DNA of 64,000 nucleotides from Apostichopus japonicus (GCF_037975245.1 NC_092561.1:11407001-11471000), one strand, 5' to 3'; positions 1 through 13,350 are shown, counted from the first letter of the stretch. Translations and numbers: made by a program. Notes: generated from the letters alone by a model not told the origin.

Positions 1-2786
1 TTACCTACGTAATCATGCAACCACCACAAAGGCTTAATACGTGACTGTCAGGCAATTGCTTATTACCTCTTAGTAACTAGAGTACTTAAGAAAAGCCATT
101 GTACAAGATATTGTCAAGCCAATTTCTCCTCCAGGACTATTGAGAAAATGATGACTTTGCTTTACCCACTTGAAACATTTTCTCAATCTGAGCTAGCAAG
201 GAATATTATCAGATTTTAATCTGAACAAATCTTCCTGATTTTAAAGCCAACAGGTTTCCGCTGTGAATAGCTAGGTAATTTGATCACAAATATATGTGTA
301 TATGGTGCAATATGCAAAGTAATTTCTACAAGTTTTCACAAGCAAAAGAATAGACAAGTGCTCCCTCTTAAGTGCTAATTTATGTAATCTACTAAAAAAA
401 ACAAAAACAAAGCTATAAATGATGATCAATCTGATGAGGTATTTGTCAGTGAAAACTTTGAAGAACTTTGAGAGTATCGCTAAGCATGAAGAGTGGTTAC
501 AATCATGAAAAGTAACACCTACTCCCTTCCCTCTCTCCATCCCTACATAGCCACCTACAGTACCTAGGTACGATAACTACCTATATACCTGTTTATCTAA
601 CTATTAAGCTGCCAGGACTCTTGATGAAGTGGTTGAACTTTCTTTGTTTTAATTAGATGAAATATTCCTTGTGAAGCAGTAATCAGTTATTTCAGTTTTA
701 CTGCACTGCTAATTGTACAGGTACATGGTAATATTTGTTAAAGTGGTTGAAATTTCTTTGTTTTAATTAGATGAAATATTCCCTGTGAAGCAGTAATCAG
801 TCATTTCAGTTTTGCTGCACTGCTAATTGTACAAGGACATGGTAATATTTGCTATTGCAGCTTTGATAAACTTGATATGATTGAAAGGTAACTTTAGGAA
901 AGACATTAGTTCTGATATGTAAAAACAGAAATATATTAGTACAGATGGTGTTTTTATCTGTTCAGGTTTTCCAGATACTTATAAACTACTAATAAATATA
1001 TAATCGTTAATGAAAAGTCAGTGTCTGTTCCTCTGCTCAGTTTCAATGATAAATCATGTTTGTCTACTTCCTACTGATCATGTTCATTCTTCCATCAAAG
1101 CTGTTCTTTAGCTCTACCGTACTAAAACAGGGCATCAATGATCAATCTAAACCATTTGTCTCTGACAAACTTGGAATGTATTGAGAATATGTTAAACCAA
1201 GACACAACATCTATAAATATATTTTCCAATTAACATTGCATTGTTTTGGACTAGCTGAATTAACGGTATGTGTCAAACTTGGCAGTGTGGCCAATTGTAA
1301 TGTTGAAACCAGTAATTGCTCAAAACAATTTTTTTAATTAACTGTGACTGGTACAGTAGTAAATTGGTGATGGTTTGCTTGTTATATGGACTGTCAAACA
1401 AACTTAATATTTAAAGATATCCTTTCTGATATGCAATACAGTAGTATGTTTTTTCCCCTTCATATTTGTAAAACTCCAGGACATTTTCAATGTACTGATA
1501 TTGTTTTTATAAGAAATAATCAAGACAAGACTAATTGAGTGTAACTATTTTAATTGGCTAATTCAGTGTTACTGAGCATACTATTTGTTGTTTTCGGAAC
1601 AAATATTTGTTGTTATGAATTTAAATTGTCAAGCAGACCTACCTACCTTAACATGCCACTATAGGAAGGACAAAGTATGCAACTGAGACATTACCCTAAA
1701 CGTGACTATACTCTGTACTTACAGTATTTCTTAATGACTCTCTTCCCAGTACCAGACAGTAGTAGGACGGTTGTACATGGATTAAATCAAGCATACTTAA
1801 ATAGTCTATACTGGTGGAGAGAATGATTCAGCTGTTTTGGAAATTCTACTAGTACACGAACAGAATGACTAATTATAGAGAAGATCTACAGACACTGAGT
1901 AATTTAATAACATTGCACATTACTCACACTTAAATGCACACTCACAGCTCAGGCTGTAACCAGCCAAGTCTCTTAGTCAATATGCTAATGCTAGAGGACC
2001 TTGGAATTACATGTTCATATCCTAACCCATCAGAATCAACATTTCTTTTTGTAGATTTAAAATTAACAGAAATAATTCAGAGAAAGTTTACACACAACGG
2101 CAAATTACTTGTCAGCAATTATTATTTTCTTTTTTAGTTACATCTGTTCAGTATTTTTTAATTAACCCCTTAAAACATTCCACACCTTCATAGTACTTCA
2201 CTTCACGCATCATAAAATGATATGTTTCAATTTTTCTGCTTGACAATAAACACTGATTTGGTTCTATATTACTGTATTTGCAGTTATCTTTAAACATCAG
2301 TCCCCAAACAAAAACTATGCATTTTAGTTAGTTTTCTTCTCTTTGATGTTTTCTTTTGCAAGTTTCAGAATGTCAATATAATTTAGGGAATCATTTATCC
2401 GGTATCATTTTGCAATTTGCTATGCAAAATGGTCAAATTGCTATACAACTGCAAAGATGTATGGCAGTATTTTACAAAGGAATTGTAGTATATGTTCAGA
2501 GCATTCAATACTGCAATACAAAATTTGGATACTAAATTATTCCAGGCTGCAATTATGTGAATATTTGTATGTGTGTATCACAACAGAATGAAGACCTGAA
2601 TCTACTGGTAATGCAAATTGTATCTTATATTCTAGGAAAAGTGTTTCAATTCCATTGAAGATAAATTGGAAATAGTTCTTGCTACAAATTGTCTGTAAGA
2701 GTCTGTGATTCAACATGACTCTGTGTGAAGTACTAGTTGTTCTTCTGACAGTCAGTCCTACTAATATCAGGGTATAAATCAATCAC
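1..2786. other. Non-coding AT-rich sequence, probably intron of the Tubby-like gene
   Basis: No exon with Tubby similarity and splice sites was seen on the minus strand, and no convincing gene on the plus strand. The only structure noticed is the 114-bp tandem duplication at 627-854. Confidence 0.5.
627..854. repeat. Two-copy tandem duplication, 114-bp unit
   Basis: Positions 627-740 and 741-854 are direct copies differing at only a few bases (both begin aagtggttga and contain tttgttttaattagatgaaa). The low divergence points to a fairly recent duplication. Confidence 0.9.
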
Positions 2787-2921
2787 CTGTCCTTTCCTTA
2801 AACTGTGGTGTTTCATCATCAAAGTCATCTGTAGAGGAACTTCCCACTGCAAGGACTTGAATGGTAGTATGAGAACCAGAGTTGTTCAATCCATAAACAG
2901 ATGACGCTGGCCCATCAATAC
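2787..2921 (-). CDS. TULP3: Tubby-like exon, GIDGPA segment
   Basis: 135 nt, phase 1 in and phase 1 out. Acceptor tttctttctttgtag, donor gtgatt. The split glycine plus IDGPASSVYG aligns with TULP3 HGIDGPA; HTTIQVLAVG aligns with VQILTVG of TUB. It then becomes acidic and serine-rich (SSSTDDFDDE) as is usual for the low-complexity linker before the tubby domain. The next exon should lie to the left; I did not find one in positions 1-2786. Confidence 0.85.
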
Positions 2922-5900
2922 CTACAAAGAAAGAAAAAAGAATACAATTTAATACCTTTACTGGTTTAAGTTCAATCTTAGGCAAACAAGCACTGTAAGA
3001 TTGAAATGTTTAGAGTAACCGGTTGTACTTGGTTTATGTAAGTTTATGGCACCATAATATATAACCAAAGTTACAATAATAACTAGTGCACTATTCCATT
3101 GTGATCAGGCAATGAGAGTCATTGAATTTCTCAACATAAGAGACCGCATTGTAGCTAACTGACCGTAAGTTACCTCTTGTGACCTAACATGATCTTTGAC
3201 CTCCATGAAAATTCATAAGGGTCTTGTACTCACTAAGATGAACCAACACCCTAATATATGAAATGAATCCAACATTCACTTTTGAGTTAATGTTTACAAG
3301 CCAAAGTGTCACAAACATCCATAACCATCACCATCTCATAGATTGCTTTTGCCTTCGGGAAGCAATAAAAAAACACAGAACAAAGAAATCATATATTTTC
3401 ATGTTTGTTGCTGTGTAAAATCTTTAGATCCTTTCATGATGGTGAAGGATAACTCTGTGTGCTACTGATAGGATATTAAGTAATATAAAATAAACTGTTA
3501 GCAAACTGCTTATCCACTAGAGAGCCTGTGGAAGAGAATGTGTCAAAGTAAGTTGGCCTGCCAGGCCTGACATTTCGATCCTAGCAGGATCTTCTTCACA
3601 GGCTAAAGGATATTAAGTAGTTATTCTTAAATTGACAACGACTCTGGATGATCCATATAGGGGGCATGTTCTTGTTACAAGTCCCAAACAAGTTTTGTAC
3701 TACCTTGTAATCCTTCTCCTCCAGAGCTACTGCGAGATGGAGATACCAATGGTAACGATTCCTCCGTCTGCCTCCTCCGAGATTTGCCTCCTGATCCTTG
3801 TCTCTCTTCATTTGGTTGGACCATCATTGGCTGATTCTGTCTTTGCCGCTTTTCCCTTAATAAGGCTCTCTGAAAAATTAGAAAAAGAGAACCTCCAATT
3901 TAAATTGAGGTTGCAATATTAATGACATACAAACCTTGTAATGTTTCATACACATGTTAACTATGTACTAGGTCTTGAAAGGAGTGCACATCCAATGTGG
4001 ATGGTTACAGTAGCTAAATTGCTTCATAAATGTATACTGCACACAACCTTATCACCTGAATCTGATAAATTACAATTGATCACATCTAACACTGGTACAG
4101 TATCAGCATGCTGTGTTACACTAGCATACAGTATAAGCTAATGTATACTAAAAACCTCAGTAGATATAACCTTGAGCATACACCAAAAACAAACAAGAAC
4201 AAGAAGCTCCGAAGCGCCCTTTGAAACATCGCATACATTCGATACCCAACCATTTTCATATACGACAACAAGAAAGCTAAGATTGCTAATACAGCTATTC
4301 TATCGTCCATTTTCTAAATTTTGGCAAAGATAAAAGTTACTGTACTTGTGAACAGCCTACCGGTAGTTGTCATTGAAAGGGTTCACCATACAACACAGTA
4401 TATCGCAACGTTGTACGTTCGATATGTTATGTGTTTTAAACAGTGCATACAGCTGCAGAAGTCCCACACGGTAAGTTGTAAACAATCATTGTGACCTATA
4501 CAAGCTTGTGCAATGCTTCCCTGTTCTTGCTTGATCCAGCACACATTCTCCAATTGATGTGAACCTGCCCAGGTTAAGTTTTATTACCTCCATAGGGGAT
4601 ATTCTGATCTTCCTTGCATCCTTAAATGTGAACAAGGCCTAACTATGTGAAATGAAACATGGAACCTTGTTCACTTTGCTTTAAAATGAGATTGTTGAGA
4701 GAGGGCAATCTTTTGGATTTTCTATCTGTCCATTTTCTGAAAACTTACGCTGAATGAAAGTGAATCTTCCTATTTGTGGACTACTTTCCACTAATAATTC
4801 ATGTTCCTTTTTTAGTAATCTCACTGTTGTGGAGAATTATTTAGAGTTCACACAGTTACACATAACACATCTGTGTAGTTTTCAGGTCCGATAAAATTCT
4901 GATATTAGAATGTTTCAAGGCACAAAAATGACTATAGATGCACATTTTGCATATCACTTTGCTATGCAGATAAATCATTACCAGTGTTCAGAAATGTAAA
5001 CAGCTCAGTTGATAAATTTGTTTTGTATCTTAAATGACAGTCTATTATACTAAATGTCCTTGACACGCTACTCCTCTAAGATGTTGTTTTTTAATTTACG
5101 GAGAACGTGCCAGTAATCTAGTGAAGCTGAAAATCCAAGCAATGACGTCAATCAACTCAGTTTTATGCTCATCAAGAGAGCACCTTTACATACACTATCC
5201 ATTAACAATCAATCCTCCCTCATCGGAGATTTCTTCTTCACCAATTATATTGAATAGATGGAAAGGTACATTACACCTTCCTCTCCTGCAAAAATAATGC
5301 AGTGTACTCAGTCAATTAAACATAATTTAATGCACTCTTCTGCATATGGGGATATAAGTTTTTGTTTATTTATCACAAACTCAAAGAATCAGACTTATAA
5401 TATTTGATATTGAAGGGTCACATGTAAATATGTTACTGGCAGATTAGTAATGGAATGTCAAAATGACATATATACAAAATAAAACAGACTTATTATGCCC
5501 TGTTTTCTGTTTTACGTTGTTTGATATTTTTTGTAAATTATATTTATTGGTATTTTCTGTCGTTGATCATTTCATCTGTCTGTACCTTTTCATATTCTAT
5601 TTTATTCTGTAACTGTTTTCATTTCCTGTTCAAGTGGGATTTTAAAAGTATGACTCACTTCATTAATTACTGTAGTTTGTGTATAATGTACAGTAAATTA
5701 AATGTTAGTACGTAAATAATGGGATAGTTTCTAGGAAAAATGAACCACTTTTTGTCCACAGAAAATGGCATACAGTAGGTCATTAACATTTTAGATAACA
5801 TGATGCTAGAGTAATGTGCTAAATATGAATGTACATCCTGTTGCTAAATTGGTGAAACAAGATTGTTCTCTTTAATATTTGATAACATAGCTTCAGCATT

Positions 5901-8900
5901 GTTGGAGCAATCCTGCCTCAGGCAGGGGACGGGGGATGCAATGTGTTAGCCAGGGATGCAATATCTTCAAACTGCTTCCCAAAGAATGATGCTTTGTTAA
6001 AAGTCTTTTCGATCCAACAACAAATCTTGTGTATAATCTAAGAAATCATATGCTGTCTTGATCAGAACTACTGCTTAATAGTTATCCCAAGAGAATAGTT
6101 ACTGTAACTGCATTGTAGAAGACAAAAGTACAACTACCACTGCAGCCCAACATTATAAAAGCTTTGTAACTCCCACACATGTAACATACAAGAATTACAC
6201 ATCATTTGAAACCACGCAGCAAGATTTAACAAGGCCAGTCTTATATTCATCAAGTTACTCTGTTCAAATTTGAGTAATGTGAACATGATAATTAGAGCCT
6301 TACAAGATATCTGGAAAGAAAAATGTGGTTTACTTGCAATATGGAAAAATATTTTGTATTGAATTTTATGTGCTTTGACAAAAATGGTGAATTTTGTCAG
6401 TTAGATTGGATGAATTAATTCAATTTTGGAGAATATTATGCTTGGTGTTTAAAGAATAGTCTTGTCATCGGATTTTGTTTTATGTTGGTTTACTGTACTT
6501 CCTATGGGTGTGTGTGTTTTGTTTTTGCCTAATGAATAAAGTAGCAAGAAATGTACAGTTTGCCGTTTATAATGCACTGCTCAGCATTTGTGGGGGTAGT
6601 GTGGTTAAACTAATATTCTATAACTTGTCAACCAGATGCTTCTCACAAGAAGTAATAATGAAATATTTCAAAGGTTCTCAAAATGTGAAAATGTGAGGTT
6701 GAGCAATTACAATACCATTCAAATGGTACAGTACATCCTATAAACAACATACACACCACATAAATTTCAGTTCAGTGCCACAAAGGGGTTGATGTAGACA
6801 GCAAATAACTGTGGGCAACCTCACAAAGTTACTCTCTCACATATGAACCTATTTCCCTGTTGCTCACTACTTTATTGTTCAGCTACAATTTGATTATAAT
6901 ATTCATCTCACAGAGCACTCAATTTCCAAGTTTCCCAAGTTGTAGATTTCCCTGGATTCAGTATAGAGACAACTACTTTCAGCAGACTTGACATGATTAA
7001 GCACCATTTTAAATTCACAGCTCTCTGTAAAACTGACAATCAAGCATTCAATGGCAAGAATTTTCTCTAAATTTCCTTTCTGAATGTTGTAACATTGATA
7101 AGCTACTGTACAAATAGGTTAGAACTGCAGGGAGTACAGAACAAATCTGGATAATATCTATAAAAAAGTTTAAAGGCTCTGACAGATATGAAAAGGAAGC
7201 ATGTGATAGATAGGTAGAAGTGCTGTATTGTATTGCTTAACACACTTTATCATGGGCAAATGTGCATGAATATCACTGTAAAATCACAGATTATGAAACA
7301 GCTCTGCCAGTCATTTTCTGGACCAGAGGCAAGATCACTACAAACTAAAGACGAAAGAACATGCCCCAAAGGACCCACATGGCAGGTTAGACACAGCATA
7401 ATTAATACTTAGACTAATGTTAGCATATTAATGTACAGTAGTTATAATATTTAAATAGTTAATCTTACAACTAATCCCTACCAAATTGGGAGCTGCTTCT
7501 GTTTGGAATAATTGCTATTAAACAAGCAACAAATTCCATGAACATACTAACTAAATTCTAAACATATATGATCTTAAAAATCATTTGACATTCACAGATG
7601 GGTTTACAGAGACGAAAGAGAAATAGAGAAAAGATCAGACTATTTGCAATGATTCTGTGTCAACGACCAATGTTAATGGGAGTTAACTGTGTAAAATTGC
7701 TCACTATTTTTACGTTCAATATGTACAGAGGTTTTTCAGATGCGGTGACTTCTTACGAGGTGTAGTGATACCAACTGAACTCAAACATGAAATCATAATT
7801 TTACCGTAATAACATTACATATCTCGAAATGAACAACAGGAAGATTATTGGATTAATTGTTCCTCATAAAAAATTATCAAGACCTGACCAATGAAAGCAG
7901 TAAGTCTGACACTCAGTAATCGATCGATAATTATCATAATTTTCAGTACCAAGCATTATCTTAAGACTTAACTTAACGATACTAACACATACACTGATAC
8001 AGTAGTATGATGTCATGTCCAGTGAAAGTTACAGATGGTCAGCCATGCCATTGTTTATTTGTGGTCACTTTTTACAAAGCAGGTCCTAAACTATGCTTAC
8101 AATGTTTTTTTTTTCCATATATATATGTTTTAAACACTTTAGACAAACCACAAGTTAAATAGATCCTTTTTGCTGTAAACAAATAACACTATGGTGATAG
8201 CCTTAGAAGTTAGGCCATGCTACATATATAGGCTTAAGAAAAGGTTCCCAGGTTACAGTATGTAATTCACTCAAGCTCATCTTTTACTAATTCAATTTTG
8301 TACAAATCCTTGAGCAATGCTTTCCGTCTTACTTAGTATAACAAACTGCTCTAACAGAAGCATATATGAGGATGACAACAGGAAGCATACAAAATATTGT
8401 TGTCTGACTCACAGTTCATCATGGAATTGAAAAGTTACTGGCCCCTGCTGGCCTGAACCTTCTTACACTTTATAATGAAGATGTCTTCAGTTTGTTTGTG
8501 AATAAAAATTTTATATTCACTGCTGCAGAACAATCTTAAAACTGAAATTGAAATTGATATTCCTATTTCTCTTCCTGCTGACTTTCCTGGTAATTTCATT
8601 TGTGTCTGTCTACACGAGAGATACAGTACTGTACTGTACAAACAACTGGATTACAAGTTAATTAAACCTGTCATAAAGAACCAGTGCATGTACATCCTTA
8701 TACACATGTACATCCAGATAAGTACTTGTATGGTCAGATAAGTATACTATGAAACTGAAATTTATACACTTAGCTAATTAGTTAATTTGACAAATTCCCC
8801 ACCTCCATCCCCCCCAAGAAAAGGTAAACATATTCATGAGAATGTTAAAAAAAAAAAGACACTAGAATAGGTGACTTACCATACTACAACACCTCCGAAA

Positions 8901-11900
8901 GAACGTGAAAAACTGCATTTTGGTGAATTTTACGGAGAGTGAAATTAACTACCTTCTGTAACAAGTCAATTTCCTTTTATCAACTATTGGAGCACTGCTA
9001 CTGTACAGCACACTCAGTACAAACCAACATACTGTATATCACTACTGAACGAAGTATGAAAACCTCTGCTACTACAGTTCTTATTATACAATTTTCTACC
9101 CATCTTCTTACCATCACACATGTTACAGTTCCCCAGGCATGTTTTCTCTCTATAATGACAACTGCTCATTAAATGTGCTCCAACAATCACCAATGTCAAA
9201 TACTCACCAAAATTTGGCCTGTGAGTGCTACAATAAGCCATCTAGCCATATGTTCCATATATACAAGATGCAGATGGCTCAAGCACCAGAAAATTCAACT
9301 CGATTAGTAGTAACCTTTCCATATATTAAACTTACCATCCTTTCAGTTGAAATTTGTGAATGATTCTTGTAACAGAATTGTTTTCTCCACAGTTAGCCGG
9401 GCAGCAGCAGCATTTCAAGCTGAAGACTCCCAGATTCAGACCACACAGAGTCTCCCTCTCTGAGAGCCTTCCTCAACCTCTACTTAAATATTCCAGGATA
9501 TCAATATTGCTTTTGGGGGTCAAATTCAGAGCAATTACATGTGTTGTGAAGAGAGATTTGACCTAGATTTAATGTAACAGATGGATGATTTCTCCCCTGC
9601 TGTTATGTAATTCATTCACTTTCCTACCTTGCAGATCAAATAACAGATTCAAACTTGAGTACCTCACTTATCATATTGGCAAAGGAAATAAGATGAATAG
9701 TGACAAAACAACTACAAAACATGGTAATGAAAATTATATCCACCGTAACCAAGACGTTTTTCTCAATGAATAATTGACATCAAAGCAAACTGCAATTTCT
9801 GGCAGACAACCGAATCTTGGAGAATTATGTAGAGCTGTTTGATCCTTGGGAAGACCAAGAAATTGGAACTGTTAATCCACAATTATACTAATGAATAATC
9901 TTACTGCAGTTTAATGAATGAATGATTGACTTCGGGTTCAAATCACAAGCAACTTTTCTGTGTTTTTTCATGAAGGAGTTTACGAACATCCGTAGTACTC
10001 ACTTATTTGTAGGCCTAATCTGCAGCAACTGCCTAGTATCACAAGAGAGATTTCTGACAAGCATCTAGATATGGAAGTGCTATCTATTGAACGTACAGTA
10101 GGTCAGCAGCCTCACAGTGTACATGCCCATTACAGCAAAACATCAATGCAAAACTGCAACTGTTATTTTTCAAGTTTGGACTCTGTAGAAGCCAATCAAT
10201 TGGTTAATACATCTCATAAGAATCCAATTCCGAATATCTCAATAAGTTGCAAACACGAAGCACAGTGGTTACTTGATGTGTCTATGGCTTCTTTGTTTCA
10301 TACCCATCTCACACACTAAGGATAGTGGTAATGTCAAGTCTGGGAGAATTTTTGGAAAGCCTTCATATTGATGCAGAAATGATCGATTGTCCTGAAATGG
10401 TTTATGAATGAATAGAGCCTTTACAACATTATATCAGTTACATTTTCACTGTCACAAACTGCCATTACAATTATCCCTTCCTCTCTCTCTCTCTTTAACT
10501 GTAAGCCGTTTCACAAATTTATGTACGGTACTTTTACCACTGGCCAACGTACACCATAGGTTCTGTGCAGTACTGAGCATACATGAATGGGGACTGAAGG
10601 ACAATGTCATACAGAGGATTCTAAAACTACACTTTACAGCTTCTCAACCTTCAAAATGCAAATAAACAATTTTCCACAAGCATCACTTGCAACTCGTAAT
10701 ATAATTTAGACTCCTAGCAAAGTACCACTTGTATGGGTTCCACCAACTAATAAGAGCCAAACTCCCTTCTGTGTTAAATAATATTCTCCCCTTAACTACT
10801 TGAAAAACCACTTGGTAAATCAGTGTGACAACTGATTCTGCTCTTAAAGGTTTGAAGAAGACACAAGCATTTTGACTTTTGCACAATTACTGAAAAATAC
10901 ATCTTGTTTTACTCAACCGAGAGGCCCCAGGGTACCTACAGTAAAGTTAGGCTTATGAACAAAATCCTTCAGATTCAACCCATGGGAAATTACAAAGTCT
11001 TTGGTAAAGAAACTTATAGTCTTGTGACTACTTTGAGATATCCCGGCACGGATTTATAACATTTACCTATATTTTTAAAGATAGCATATATCTGATTAAA
11101 TCTGAGATTGGAAAACACTCGCGCAAGAGATTAGCCAAGACACTCCAAGGAGGATCAAGTTCCAGGGTCAAGCTAAGTCTGAAAATGCTGTTACAATCTT
11201 TGAAGATGATAAATTTGGGATTATTGAGGTGAGAATCAAAGTGTAAAAGTTCTACAAGTTATAAATTTAAAGTGGAGGAATTTGGAGGAATTTGGAGGAA
11301 ACTAGATCATCCATTTCTTAACTAGAGAATCCACTGTAAAATGGTACAAGAGCTTTTATCAACTCTCATCAGAAATTGTCACAAATGTTTTGTGATTAAA
11401 ATGTGGCACAGAGGCCTTAACACTACTGTATGTCTTTAAAGTTGTGTTGACTGCATGTAAAAACAATATGATATCTCAACACTACAAGTAAGGCCATCTA
11501 GAACCAAAGTGAGAGTATGTTGGTTCTTTCTTCTTTGTGTATGGAAGAGGCAACAATGTTCTCAAATTCATAATGGACTCTCTCAAACGTCATTAACAGA
11601 ATAATAGCAAACTGTAATGGCTTGCATGAACTTCCTTTAATTTTTCAGTCCTTAAGATACAAAAACATGTGATTATGTTCTTATTTGCTCGGACTACCAT
11701 CGATGACTAAATTGCATGGTGCCCATGATTCCTGCTGCAGCAATAACGCATTGAATGCTATGAAAAATAATTCAATGTCATCCAATAAATTTCAAAAAAC
11801 AAAGCTGAATAACACTGGATGCAGATGAAAGCCTGTTGTACCCAGCATTGAGCAATTTCACTGATGACATCATAATTGACTATTAATTGAGGCAGCAAAT

Positions 11901-12075
11901 CACAAAAGGTAAAGTAAAGCAACTTGGAATCCATTTGAGCAGTAAGGATAGAGCAATTACCTGCTTTTCAAGCTTCTGCTGGCGTAAGGTATTTGGTGAC
12001 ATTCCTGCCTCTTCCTCCATGACACTACCAGGTGGAGCCCCAGATGACCAAGTACTACTCTGATTGAAGGGAGAA
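2787..12075 (-). CDS. TULP3: Tubby-like protein, TULP3/TUB type, N-terminal part (3 exons, both ends outside)
   Basis: Three exons, 12075-11961, 3869-3704 and 2921-2787, each with consensus acceptor and donor sites, join in compatible phases (0, then 1) into about 138 residues. The join reads ..LRQQKLEKQ / RALLREKRQRQ..MMVQPN..EESLPLV.. / GIDGPASSVYG..TIQVLAVG. This is the hallmark N-terminus of the Tubby family: human TUB has LRQQKLDRQRALL and MVQAN, TULP3 has MVQPN and HGIDGPA. The GIDGPA match favours TULP3. In TULP3 this segment holds the IFT-A-binding amphipathic helix and a basic stretch. The C-terminal tubby domain, which binds phosphoinositides and carries GPCRs into cilia, would lie left of position 1. 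The first exon begins with one orphan base, so either a further coding exon lies upstream or translation starts at the Met inside the 12-kb exon. Introns are large (about 8.1 kb and 0.8 kb). The symbol is the family's best match, not a proven orthologue. Confidence 0.85.
3140..3375. repeat. Dispersed GACCTTTGACC-type repeat copy
   Basis: It contains tgatctttgacctccatg, then gggtcttgtactcactaagatgaa, a tgtttacaag block and a 3' tail ttgccttcgggaagcaa. The same order of blocks recurs near 12.2-12.7 kb and 53.07-53.69 kb, so this is an interspersed repeat family, here in the 0.8-kb intron between the 3704 and 2921 exons. Confidence 0.6.
3565..3603 (-). other. Hammerhead-like Penelope tail motif
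   Basis: Read on the minus strand: GCCT, GTGAAGA, a hairpin with arms around loop GCT (GATCC/GGATC core), GAAA, TGTC, AGGC. GCCT and AGGC pair as an outer stem. The order matches stem I, C-U-G-A-N-G-A core, stem II, GAAA, cleavage triplet and stem I of a hammerhead ribozyme, but the first core base is G instead of C and stem III is almost absent. The same motif ends the Penelope-like remnant at 45 kb. It lies 100 bp from a Tubby-like exon. Confidence 0.5.
3704..3869 (-). CDS. TULP3: Tubby-like exon, RALL..MMVQPN basic segment
   Basis: 166 nt, phase 0 in and phase 1 out. Acceptor ctaatttttcag, donor gtagta. It encodes 55 residues: RALLREKRQRQNQP, then MMVQPN, a Lys/Arg-rich run (GGKSRRRQTEES) and LPLVSPSRSSSGG. 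Human TULP3 has the same order: RLLLEKRQRKKR, MVQPN, basic residues, then a DEQTPLV motif. The basic cluster corresponds to the nuclear-localisation-like region of Tubby proteins. The 55-residue length and the phase fit both neighbouring exons without adjustment. Confidence 0.88.
3870..11960. other. Large intron of the Tubby-like gene; no exon seen
   Basis: About 8.1 kb of AT-rich DNA between two in-phase exons of the same gene. Short open frames occur on both strands but none has splice sites plus recognisable similarity. The 7-mer TACAGTA/TACTGTA is strikingly frequent here. Confidence 0.6.
11961..12075 (-). CDS. TULP3: Tubby-like exon with the LRQQKL IFT-A-binding segment
   Basis: 115 nt. 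On the minus strand it follows a strong pyrimidine-rich acceptor (tttctctcctgctcatttttag) ending at 12076 and stops at a gtaatt donor. After one orphan base it encodes 38 residues beginning SPFNQSSTW and ending NTLRQQKLEKQ. The last ten residues align with LRQQKLDRQ of TUB and MRQAKLDYQ of TULP3. A Met (MEEEAGMSP) lies 20 residues before the end of the exon and could be the start if the upstream exon is non-coding. TULP3 also has an SP-rich stretch before this motif, which argues that coding extends further upstream. Confidence 0.85.
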
Positions 12076-12159
12076 CTAAAAATGAGCAGGAGAGAAAGAC
12101 ATTAATAAATATTTTGTCTTGATGGTTGGTAAACATGCATAAAAATAAAACAAGAAGAT

Positions 12160-12720
12160 GGGTTGACCATTACTCACTTGAAGTGACCAGCAAGGTTCTG
12201 GCACAAATGCAGTCTTCTTTTCAGAACAAGGTTTTGAAACTTTGACCGCAAATGTCCTTTGACCTCTACCAACTTAACTAGGGTTCTTCCTTTACACTGA
12301 CCAAGGGTGATCAACATATACCAACTAAGAACTTCACCCATGGTGTTACTGTACCTTGTCAGTTATCATGTTTACATGGTTTTCAGACACCAATTTCGAT
12401 GAGGTTCTTTAACTTACTAGGTGGATCAACATACTAATTAATAACTTCAACCAAGTTGCACCTTTTCAGTCATTGTGTTAACAGGATTTTCAGACAATCA
12501 CCATTGTTGACCTCAATGACCATTGACCTCTACCAATTTCTATACAGTTTTAGTACTCACCAAACAGGATGTACATACCACGTATGATGTTCAACCAAGA
12601 TGCACTTTCTGACTTGTGTTTACAAGCAGATGTCACATACACACAAACATGCCAACATCATCACATCACACAGATTCCTTTTGCCTCCAACAAGAAATAA
12701 AACAAATGGCCAATGGGCAC
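12160..12720. repeat. Tandem pair or trio of GACCTTTGACC-type repeat units
   Basis: Diverged units follow each other: tcctttgacctctacc at about 12251, cattgacctctacca at about 12525, each followed by a 'caacatat..caactaa' block and a 'tgtttacatgg..ttttcagaca' block. The right end has the same tail as other copies (acacaaacatgcc, then ttccttttgcctcc). Confidence 0.55.
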
Positions 12721-12869
12721 TAGGTTCCTTGCTCAGGGGAAAATAATTGTGTTGTGTATGTCATCACCCAGTTTCATCATCATACCAACTTCAGTTGATA
12801 CTGTACAATATTACACTGTCTCTTATGAAATATGCATAGTATCAACTTCACACATGGTACCATATCAGT

Positions 12870-13350
12870 CACTCAAATAGTGAAGTAAATGCTAACACAA
12901 GAGCCAGATGGCACTTTCCACAATTTGGTCCAGGAAAAAATGTTTGGACCCAAAAAGCCCAAACAAATATTTGGTCCCAAAATGGACTTGACAACATTGA
13001 GGTCCACATGTACCAGCTACTTACCAACAACTGTATTCCAATTAGTTTTGGAAACATTATTGCAATGCTAAAATGTTGGGGCCTCCCCAAAAATATTGGG
13101 TTCAATTTTGCACCTAAGTGGTCCCAAAAATATTCGGCCCAAACAAACTGGCTCAAAAAATATTTGACCTCCAACAAATGTGGGCCAAAATGGTCTCAAA
13201 AATGTGTCCCAAAATGCGTTTGAGGTGGAAAGAAAAGTTGGGCCCACCCAGCCCAGAAGTGTGCATAAAGTCTCTGGGACCAGACGGTCCCAAAAAAATT
13301 AGGCCTACCAGTACCAGCTATTAACCAACAACTGTGTACCAAGTTTGGCT
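12870..13350. repeat. Degenerate GGYCCMAAAA-rich repeat patch with duplicated flank
   Basis: The motif ggtcccaaaa / ggcccaaaca / gggccaaaat recurs about ten times across 12920-13300 in both spaced and clustered form. A flank block (accagctacttaccaacaac at about 13012) recurs at about 13313 as accagctattaaccaacaac, which indicates a duplicated unit of about 300 bp. Overlapping short open frames on both strands here are by-products of the low-complexity sequence. Confidence 0.55.
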
